11,735 bases of DNA from JALUUH01 sp964636675 (GTDB lineage Bacteria > Pseudomonadota > Gammaproteobacteria > S012-40), in contig CAZWUO010000114.1 of NCBI GenBank assembly GCA_964636675.1, positions 1 through 11,735 on the forward strand, written 5' to 3'. Position 1 is the first letter of the stretch; each line of letters begins with the position of its first letter. Of this stretch, positions 5,969-11,735 are shown piece by piece. The notes beneath the pieces were generated by a model. It had not been told where the DNA came from. It saw only the letters and a list, made by a program, of their open reading frames with translations, and made no database searches. The position numbers and the translations under genes are program-made.

Positions 5969-6637
5969 ATGAATATCATCGAAACCGAAGACCTTGCAAA
6001 AGAATATAGACAAGGTGAACTGCGCTTTAATGCCTTATCGGGTATCAATATAAAAATTCCGCAAAAGTCATTTGCTGCTTTGCTGGGGCCATCAGGCAGT
6101 GGGAAAAGTACCTTGCTCAATATCTTTGGGCTTATCGATCAGCCCACTCAAGGAAAGCTCAGTTTCTGTGGACAAGACATTACCAAAAATTCGGAAAAGG
6201 AGCTTACGAGCATCCGGCGTCATCAGCTCGGGTATATTTTTCAAGGATTCAATCTCGTACCCGTGATGACGGTTTTTGATAATGTGGAATACCCACTCAC
6301 TCTATTGGGCTTGAATAAAAAAACCCGCCATGAACGGGTTCATTTAATGCTGGAGCGGGTCGGTATTGCGGCGTTGAAAAATCATTTACCGGATCAAATA
6401 TCGGGAGGTCAAAAACAACGTGTCGCGATTGCAAGAGCCTTGGTTACCCAGCCCAAGCTGGTAATTGCCGATGAGCCTACGGCTAACCTCGATACTAAAA
6501 CTGCCACGGATATCATCGAATTGATGTATCAAATGCATCAAGATTCAGGAACCTCATTCATCATTGCCACGCATGACGTGAGAATGTCCTCCCACTGTCA
6601 CATCTCGTACCAATTGCACGATGGAGTCTTACAATGA
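5969..6637 (+). CDS. ABC transporter ATP-binding protein, LolD/MacB family
   Basis: A 222-residue cytoplasmic ATPase with all motifs intact: Walker A GPSGSGKST (40-48), Q-loop Gln92 in YIFQGFNL, signature SGGQKQRVAIARAL (145-158), Walker B LVIADEP with catalytic Glu169, D-loop ANLD and H-loop His202. Length, the NLVPVMTVFDNVEYPL stretch and the adjacent FtsX-type permease put it in the MacB/LolD/FtsE group, which powers mechanotransmission or lipoprotein release and not classical import. The ATG at 5969 is chosen because the protein then starts at the first beta strand (MNIIETEDLAKEY). AGGAG at 5954-5958 is ten bases away, a little long. A TTG at 5945 would add eight unlikely residues. The stop overlaps the permease start by four bases (ATGA). 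The two proteins probably work as a 2:2 complex. Confidence 0.93.
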   Translation: MNIIETEDLAKEYRQGELRFNALSGINIKIPQKSFAALLGPSGSGKSTLLNIFGLIDQPTQGKLSFCGQDITKNSEKELTSIRRHQLGYIFQGFNLVPVMTVFDNVEYPLTLLGLNKKTRHERVHLMLERVGIAALKNHLPDQISGGQKQRVAIARALVTQPKLVIADEPTANLDTKTATDIIELMYQMHQDSGTSFIIATHDVRMSSHCHISYQLHDGVLQ

Positions 6638-7851
6638 AATGGTTAAAGCTCGCGTTAAAAAATGTGTTGCGAAATCGTCGCCGCGCTATCGTGACTGTCC
6701 TGATTACGGCAGTCGGTGTTGCAGCTATTTTGATCGGAGGCGGTTTTGCCAATTTTACCTATATTTCGCTGAAAGAGATGGCTGCGCGCTCCAGCGGCCA
6801 CTTAATTGCCGCGCATCAAGATTATTTTACGCAAGAAGAAAACACCCCGATGGAATTTGCACTGGAAGATTATTCAGCGCTGGCTAAGAAGCTAAAATCT
6901 GATAAGGATGTACGCTACGCTATTCCGCGTATTGAATTCAGCGGCCTGTTAAGCAACGGCGAAAAATCAGTGGTCTTCATTGGTACCGGTGTGGACGCAA
7001 AATATGAATTTAAAGTCAAAGGTCCTTTTCTCAATGTCGAATCAGGCCACGTGCTGAGCAAACGGGAACAAGAAAACGATCCCAAAATTATGCTGGGTGC
7101 TAATCTGGCGAAATCGCTCAACGCACAAGTAAACGACTCCTTAACCTTAATGAGTACTACAGTGGATGGTGGACTTAATGCGATGGATGTCACGGTACAG
7201 GGAATTTTCAGCACCGGCATACCGGAGATTGACAAGCGCAGTATTATCGTCAATATCAATACCGCACAATCTCTGTTAGTGACCGATAAAGTGAGCAGTA
7301 TCGCATTGCATCTGCGAAATACCGCAGCGACTTTCGATAAATATGCTGAGTTTTCCACACAATATCCCGGTCTTGCTTGGGAGACTTGGCTCGATCAGGC
7401 CATCTTTTACAAAAGTGTTAAAGATCTTTATAACCGAATTTTTGGCTTACTGGGTTTTATCATTGTCATGATGGTGTTCTTTTCCATTTACAATACGGTG
7501 AATATGAGCGTAGTCGAACGCACGCGTGAAATAGGGACCCTACGCGCCATCGGCACTTATACCCACGAAATTAATCGCAACTTTGTATTAGAAGGTCTTA
7601 TCATTGGCGTCATCGGTGCGGTCATTGGAATGACGTTTGCGGCACTGACCTCGCTTGGATTGTCGCTCGCGGATATTCAAATGCCGCCCCCGCCAGGACA
7701 AACAAATAGTTATCCGCTCATCATCAGTATTCCACCGATGCTTTATTTTTTTGCCGCGATCATGAGCTTTGTCGTATGTACGCTAGCGGCCTGGTTATCC
7801 AGTAATAAAGCCGCCAAAAAGCCCATTGTAGGAGCCTTATCCCATGTATAA
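6634..7851 (+). CDS. ABC transporter permease, FtsX/MacB/LolC-type
   Basis: A 405-residue inner-membrane protein with the MacB/LolC layout: one helix near the N-terminus (~17-38), a large periplasmic domain (~40-265), then three helices (~268-288, 319-345, 368-388). The cytoplasmic loop after the second helix holds the FtsX-family motif ERTREIGTLRAIG (295-307), which contacts the ATPase. The start LKLALKNVLRNRRRAIVT is characteristic. Only one permease gene is present, so the complex would be a homodimer, unlike LolCE but like MacB. No MacA-type adaptor is encoded; a LolA-like protein follows instead, which points to transfer of a hydrophobic cargo between membranes. GGAG at 6623-6626 is seven bases before the ATG. 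The 3' end overlaps the LolA-like gene by eight bases. Confidence 0.92.
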   Translation: MKWLKLALKNVLRNRRRAIVTVLITAVGVAAILIGGGFANFTYISLKEMAARSSGHLIAAHQDYFTQEENTPMEFALEDYSALAKKLKSDKDVRYAIPRIEFSGLLSNGEKSVVFIGTGVDAKYEFKVKGPFLNVESGHVLSKREQENDPKIMLGANLAKSLNAQVNDSLTLMSTTVDGGLNAMDVTVQGIFSTGIPEIDKRSIIVNINTAQSLLVTDKVSSIALHLRNTAATFDKYAEFSTQYPGLAWETWLDQAIFYKSVKDLYNRIFGLLGFIIVMMVFFSIYNTVNMSVVERTREIGTLRAIGTYTHEINRNFVLEGLIIGVIGAVIGMTFAALTSLGLSLADIQMPPPPGQTNSYPLIISIPPMLYFFAAIMSFVVCTLAAWLSSNKAAKKPIVGALSHV

Positions 7852-8578
7852 ATTATTGTTCACGATGATTTTTATGCTGCCTCTTATTGCTTACGCGCAG
7901 ACCGCTGATGAATTGGTCTACCAAGCGGATCAATACCGCCAAAGCAATGATAATCTCAAAGTCACCAGTCTTATTAAATTGTATAAAAATGAGCAATTGG
8001 ATAAAGAGCGATTATATGACGTGTACATCAAGCCTGATCGCAAATCTCTGGTTATTTCTCAATCGCCTTCTGAAAAAGGCCAAAGAGTTTTGATGCTAGA
8101 TGATAAATTCTGGATATTGTTGCCAAAGACCAAGCGCCCGATTCGTATCACGCCGATGCAAAAATTAATCGGTGAAGCCTCAACCGGTGATATCGCCTCA
8201 ATGCGCTGGAGTGAAGATTATCGTGCTGAATTTTTAGCGACCCATGAAACCAGCGGTACGGGCTATAACGAGCTAAAATTGTTTGCTAAGCGCAAAGGGG
8301 TCACTTATAAAAGTATTGAATTGTCGCTTGCCCCAAAAACCAATATTCCAATACGAGCTAAGTTTTATTTAACTTCGGGAAAGCTTGCCAAGACTGCTTC
8401 TTTTGAAATCGCTGAGATTGATGGGCGGCCCCAAGTCAGTAAAATGATTCTCAAAGATAAGGTTCAAAAAAACCGCTATACTGAAATAGAGTACCTCAGC
8501 AGAGCGTCTCATGCGCTGAATAATAGATATTATAACCCTACGTATCTTGCAAAAAACCCTTCCTTGGTTATTCGGTGA
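7844..8578 (+). CDS. periplasmic LolA-like protein (outer-membrane lipoprotein-sorting family)
   Basis: A 244-residue protein with a signal peptide (MYKLLFTMIFMLPLIAYA, cut before Gln19; no lipobox). The mature part fits the LolA-like fold of the COG2834 group: an early TSLIKLYKNEQL strand pair, a run of amphipathic strands (VYIKPDRKSLVI, RVLMLDDKFWILLP, ITPMQKLIGEAS, YKSIELSL, IPIRAKFYL) and a terminal KNRYTEIEYL. Such proteins hold a hydrophobic ligand in a half-barrel. They often occur with RND or ABC transporters, not with the housekeeping LolCDE set. A TAGGAG at 7829-7834, nine bases before the ATG, supports the start, which lies inside the permease gene. It probably takes cargo from the permease (or returns it) across the periplasm. 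The ligand is unknown. Confidence 0.85.
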   Translation: MYKLLFTMIFMLPLIAYAQTADELVYQADQYRQSNDNLKVTSLIKLYKNEQLDKERLYDVYIKPDRKSLVISQSPSEKGQRVLMLDDKFWILLPKTKRPIRITPMQKLIGEASTGDIASMRWSEDYRAEFLATHETSGTGYNELKLFAKRKGVTYKSIELSLAPKTNIPIRAKFYLTSGKLAKTASFEIAEIDGRPQVSKMILKDKVQKNRYTEIEYLSRASHALNNRYYNPTYLAKNPSLVIR

Positions 8579-9843
8579 TTAATAGAAAAACGGCATTGGC
8601 GGGGTTATTCAGCGCACTGGGTATAATGCAGAGTGCCCAGGCCGAATACACGGTTAGTCTATTAGTTTATCCTCAGTACATCAGCTACTCATCCGCTGCG
8701 TTGTTTGATGTACCTGAGGAGGTGATTGAAAAACCCCAGGCCAACAGCCAACAAACGCTGGAGCTAACGGGTGCACACAGCAATAAACTGATTAATATTT
8801 TTTATCTATTAAGTTTGCGTCATCAAATAACCAGTAATCGCACTCAGGAAACTGAGTTTACCAGTAATGAACTTTATCTCAGCAAAAGCCTGAGTGACTG
8901 GGATATCATCGTTGGTCGACGCATTAGTAGTTGGGGTGTTGGTTATGGCTTTCGACCCCTGGATGTCATCCAACAATTTGATCAGCAGACCACATCACAG
9001 CAATCACCCATGGGTAAAAACACCTTGGCCGTGGAATATTTTTCAGCCATGTCATCCTGGTCTCTCGTCTGGGTTAATCCAGAGTTGTCTAATGTGAATG
9101 AAAATAATAAAAAAAATGACACTATCGAATCGCTGGTTATGCAATACTCTAGCAGCCGAGACAGTTATGATCTGCATGGCTTGCTGCGGTATAATCAACA
9201 GAATAAGTTACAACTGGGGCTAGGTGGGGTTAAGATTGCAGCGGATGAAATTGCGCTGCATGGCTCGATCCTATGGAGTCAAAAATATCGACAACTGCAA
9301 CACCAACTGGCAGGGCAATCCAGCATTTTACTTGCGGAACAGTTTCCCTATGCTAGCATTGAGTATCGTCAGGGTGTGCAAGCACTCATCGGCTTAAACT
9401 GGAGTAGTTTATCCAAGCATCGCTTAATCGCAGAATATTGGTATAACGAATGGGCATATTCACAACAACAGTGGGCGCAAATTTTCGAGCTAGCTGCCTT
9501 GCAGCAAAATCTTTTGAACAATACCAGTATTCCTCAATCCGCCATTCACGGAAATATCGCCTGGACTGCGGCGGCGACTCAAACACAAGCAGCATCACAA
9601 GCATTGGCGCAGCATAACTTGATGTTGCAATGGACTTATGATGCTGATCATTGGCAACCCACGGTCAACCTCTTACTCAACCCTGCCGATAACAGCAACA
9701 TGATGACTTTTTCCGTTGCGCGTGCAACGCATCTATTTAAATTTACCGCGGGCGTTCGAACATTCAATGGTGCCAACGATTCAGTTTATGGCGGACTGAT
9801 CGCCGACCGCATCGTGTTTATGACGCTTACTGGAGAATATTAG
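8575..9843 (+). CDS. putative outer-membrane beta-barrel protein
   Basis: A 422-residue exported protein. The GTG at 8575 overlaps the previous stop in a GTGA and gives a good signal peptide (NRK, a hydrophobic run, then SAQA with cleavage before Glu24). No strong ribosome binding site precedes it, so coupling is likely; the ATG at 8625 would destroy the signal peptide. The mature chain has many short alternating polar/hydrophobic strands (LINIFYLLSLRHQ, WDIIVGRRISSWGVGYGFRP, LQLGLGGVKIA, HRLIAEYWYNEW, FKFTAGVRTF) rich in Tyr, Trp and Gln, and ends in an aromatic residue (TGEY), as barrels do. The GRRISSWGVGYGFRPLDVI segment recalls DUF1302-type outer-membrane proteins, which also sit beside LolA-like genes, but I would not assign the family. 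It probably forms the outer-membrane end of the transport route. Confidence 0.75.
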   Translation: MINRKTALAGLFSALGIMQSAQAEYTVSLLVYPQYISYSSAALFDVPEEVIEKPQANSQQTLELTGAHSNKLINIFYLLSLRHQITSNRTQETEFTSNELYLSKSLSDWDIIVGRRISSWGVGYGFRPLDVIQQFDQQTTSQQSPMGKNTLAVEYFSAMSSWSLVWVNPELSNVNENNKKNDTIESLVMQYSSSRDSYDLHGLLRYNQQNKLQLGLGGVKIAADEIALHGSILWSQKYRQLQHQLAGQSSILLAEQFPYASIEYRQGVQALIGLNWSSLSKHRLIAEYWYNEWAYSQQQWAQIFELAALQQNLLNNTSIPQSAIHGNIAWTAAATQTQAASQALAQHNLMLQWTYDADHWQPTVNLLLNPADNSNMMTFSVARATHLFKFTAGVRTFNGANDSVYGGLIADRIVFMTLTGEY

Positions 9844-9845
9844 TC

Positions 9846-10883
9846 ATGCAGCGTTCCCAGCAACAATGTTTTAAGTTTGATCGTTATCAATGGTTAAAAA
9901 TCATCGCCATCAATATCTTGATAGCCATCATGTTTACCTTAATCAATGGCCACAATTTTTGGACTAATTTAATTTATTCACAATCCATCGGTATTTCAAT
10001 TGCGGCGGCGATATCAACGCCTTTTCTGCGCAACTACGATAGAAGGTCTCTGGTTTTTTTTCCGGTTATCGCCATTGTTTTAGGCGCTGTCGTTGGAACT
10101 AGCTTTGCAGTATTTGTTACCGGAGGCTACCCAATTATTCATGAGGAAGAAGGACGCTGGTTGCTTATTTCAAGCTTCATCTGCTCTATCATTATTGGTT
10201 GCATTGTCTGCTACTATTTTTATTTGGTTGCGAAGCAAAAAGAGACGAGTAATCAACTCACCCTTGAACAGCTCAAACAAACAGAGTATGAGCAAGCGCT
10301 CACTGAAAACAATTTAAAAATTCTGCAAGCTCAAATCGAGCCGCATTTTTTGTTTAATACGCTCTCCAATGTCATTGGTCTGATTGACCAGCGTCCAGAT
10401 GATGCCAAAAAAATGCTTGAGCACTTTACACATTACCTACGTTCTAGTTTGTCTCGCACCCGCGAATCGGTTACCACTTTAGGTGATGAAATAGATATTA
10501 TTAATGCTTATTTGAGTATTCAGAAAATTCGCATGGAGGAACGGCTAAATTATACTATAACGCTAGACGAAGCGCTTAAAGATATTCCATTCCCACCTTT
10601 ATTGATTCAACCCCTGGTTGAGAATTCGGTACGCCATGGTTTGGAGTCTGTGCTGAAGGGTGGGGAAATTCGTGTTGATGTTAAACATCGAGATAATACG
10701 CTCCGCATTATGGTGAGTGATACTGGCAAGGGTGCGGATAAATTGCAAAGTGATGGCATTGGTTTGCAAAACATCAGGGAACGTTTATCATCCATCTTTC
10801 AGGGCAAAGCTGAAATAGAAATCAGGGCAAACAAACCGCAAGGTTTAACCACGATATTACATATTCCACTGGAAACCACATGA
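9846..10883 (+). CDS. LytS-type membrane sensor histidine kinase
   Basis: A 345-residue kinase with four N-terminal membrane helices (~17-34, 44-61, 70-91, 107-128) and no sizeable periplasmic domain. A short coiled coil (~130-160) leads to the His_kinase (LytS/YehU) domain: QIEPHFLFNTLSNVIGL with phospho-acceptor His167, PLLIQPLVENSVRHG with the N-box Asn260, G1 box DTGKG (292-296) and G2 box GIGLQNIRERL (304-314). All catalytic motifs are intact. The lack of an extracytoplasmic sensor suggests it reads the membrane itself, or its partner transporter, much as BceS-type intramembrane kinases read their ABC permeases, although those belong to another kinase family. GGAG at 9832-9835 is ten bases before the ATG. 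The stop overlaps the regulator start (ATGA). Confidence 0.92.
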   Translation: MQRSQQQCFKFDRYQWLKIIAINILIAIMFTLINGHNFWTNLIYSQSIGISIAAAISTPFLRNYDRRSLVFFPVIAIVLGAVVGTSFAVFVTGGYPIIHEEEGRWLLISSFICSIIIGCIVCYYFYLVAKQKETSNQLTLEQLKQTEYEQALTENNLKILQAQIEPHFLFNTLSNVIGLIDQRPDDAKKMLEHFTHYLRSSLSRTRESVTTLGDEIDIINAYLSIQKIRMEERLNYTITLDEALKDIPFPPLLIQPLVENSVRHGLESVLKGGEIRVDVKHRDNTLRIMVSDTGKGADKLQSDGIGLQNIRERLSSIFQGKAEIEIRANKPQGLTTILHIPLETT

Positions 10884-11611
10884 ACCCTAGTGCAATCATT
10901 GCCGATGATGAATCGGCACTTCGAGGTTATTTGTGCAAGCTATTAAACGAAATCTGGCCGGATTTAAAAGTTGTTTATCAAGCTAAAAATGGTGTTGACG
11001 CATTGCAAGCGATCATTAAACATCAGCCGCAGATCGCATTTTTAGATATCAATATGCCGGGTCTCACCGGGTTGGAAATAGCGGCGCAATGTAAGGGCGA
11101 GTGCCACATCGTTTTTATCACCGCTTATGATCAATACGCGATTGAGGCTTTTGAAAATGCAGCGATCGATTATCTGCTCAAACCGGTTAATCACGAACGC
11201 CTACTAGAAACTCGCACAAGAATCGAAGCGCGGTTGCCGAATTCATCGCAAGACCTAACAAAACTCCTAGCTCACCTGCCTACCGAAAAAAATCATCTGC
11301 AATGGCTTAAAGTCGTTCACCAGGAAGAAGTGCTATTAATTAATATCGATGATGTAGATTATTTTCAATCCGGTGATAAATACACCTCGGCCTATATCAA
11401 AGGTAAAGAACATATTCTACGCAGTAGCCTAAAAAATCTTGAAGCACAACTCGATCCTAATAAATTTTGGCGTATCCATCGTGGAACCCTGGTCAAAGTT
11501 ACTGCCATCGAATCCATTAGCAAAATGCTCTCAGGGCAATTACTCGTGAATATAGGCACGCATAAGTTGTCGGTGAGTCGGGCTTATCAGGGCCTGTTTA
11601 GACAAGATTAG
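10880..11611 (+). CDS. LytTR-family response regulator
   Basis: A 243-residue regulator. The receiver (~4-118) has acidic residues Asp9 and Asp10, phospho-acceptor Asp56 in AFLDINMPG, Thr81 in FITAYDQ and Lys101 in YLLKPVN. A linker (~119-138) leads to the LytTR DNA-binding domain (~139-240) with WLKVVHQEEVLLINIDDVDYF, GKEHILRSSLKNLEAQL, FWRIHRGTLVKV and a final LSVSRAYQGLFRQ. LytTR domains bind pairs of direct repeats; I found no convincing pair directly upstream of 5350. It is encoded with, and surely phosphorylated by, the LytS-type kinase. It is the last gene of the transporter operon, so autoregulation of that operon is likely but not shown by the sequence. Confidence 0.93.
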   Translation: MNPSAIIADDESALRGYLCKLLNEIWPDLKVVYQAKNGVDALQAIIKHQPQIAFLDINMPGLTGLEIAAQCKGECHIVFITAYDQYAIEAFENAAIDYLLKPVNHERLLETRTRIEARLPNSSQDLTKLLAHLPTEKNHLQWLKVVHQEEVLLINIDDVDYFQSGDKYTSAYIKGKEHILRSSLKNLEAQLDPNKFWRIHRGTLVKVTAIESISKMLSGQLLVNIGTHKLSVSRAYQGLFRQD

Positions 11612-11617
11612 AGCTAT

Positions 11618-11646
11618 GTGCTCCCACGTAGGGGTGTGGGAACGAG
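11618..11646. repeat. palindromic dispersed repeat (CTCCCAC...GTGGGAACGAG type)
   Basis: TCCCAC (11622-11627) and GTGGGA (11636-11641) form a six-base stem around GTAGGGGT, followed by ACGAG. Sequences of the form GCTCCCACG...CGTGGGAACGAG occur in many copies in gammaproteobacterial genomes; this looks like a slightly decayed one. It lies seven bases after the regulator stop. No run of T follows, so it is unlikely to be a classical intrinsic terminator, though it could protect the 3' end of the operon message. Confidence 0.6.
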
Positions 11647-11682
11647 AAATCGGCGCTTCCTTTAGCAGATTATTCCATTGAA

Positions 11683-11735
11683 CCTAGATTCCGCCGTTAA
11701 CCGCTATGAGGCATCGTTAAGCGATGGATGAGAAA
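11683..11735. mobile_element. left end of a second copy of the MITE-like element, cut by the window end
   Basis: These 53 bases match 5095-5147 at 50 positions with no gaps. The three differences are at CAG/CCG, GAGAC/GAGGC and GATTG/GATGG. The match starts exactly at CCTAGATTCCG, the inner part of the terminal inverted repeat, and lies in the same orientation as the first copy. The rest of the element must lie beyond the window. Confidence 0.8.

Noticed and set aside
11618..11646. Hairpin after the LytTR gene as an intrinsic terminator
   Set aside because: No T run follows, and the sequence matches a common dispersed palindromic repeat better.

Overview
The window looks like the chromosome of a gammaproteobacterium. 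This is judged from protein style, a moderate base composition, dispersed palindromic repeats, an N-terminal YHS protein beside a divergent PII protein, and a Lol/MacB-type ABC operon. No rRNA or taxon-specific gene is present, so the genus cannot be named. It holds two healthy plus-strand operons separated by decayed DNA.

Region 1 (1-666) has no intact gene. Its minus strand carries an eroded fragment of a DegT/DnrJ/EryC1-type sugar aminotransferase (closest by eye to LegC), next to a degenerate copy of a hairpin repeat. A perfect 7-4-7 inverted repeat at 492-509 looks like an operator for the next operon.

Region 2 (667-4056) is a compact five-gene operon. It encodes a YHS/TRASH-like metal-binding protein with a second ferredoxin-like half, a PII-like protein with an altered T-loop (PII-NG type), a DUF2231 membrane protein with a His/Met/Asp-rich tail, a soluble PAS sensor kinase and a FixJ/LuxR-type response regulator. 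Together they look like a heavy-metal (perhaps copper) sensing module, although no efflux pump lies in the window.

Region 3 (4057-5349) is decayed. A minus-strand AAA-ATPase/DUF4143 pseudogene has lost its Walker B region through a frame-shifting internal deletion and carries an in-frame TGA near its C-terminus. It is followed by a 237-bp MITE-like element with terminal inverted repeats and a large internal hairpin.

Region 4 (5350-11611) is a seven-gene operon with overlapping genes. It encodes a secreted helical (TPR-like) protein, a LolD/MacB-type ATPase, a FtsX/MacB/LolC-type permease, a LolA-like periplasmic protein, a putative outer-membrane beta-barrel, a LytS-type four-TM histidine kinase and a LytTR response regulator. 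The order inner membrane, periplasm, outer membrane suggests a dedicated trans-envelope route for a lipid, lipoprotein or other hydrophobic cargo, or for its extraction, under its own two-component control. This is the best candidate for an undescribed system.

Region 5 (11612-11735) carries a common type of palindromic repeat, then the first 53 bp of a second copy of the MITE in the same orientation. The region-4 operon is therefore bracketed by two copies of one element.
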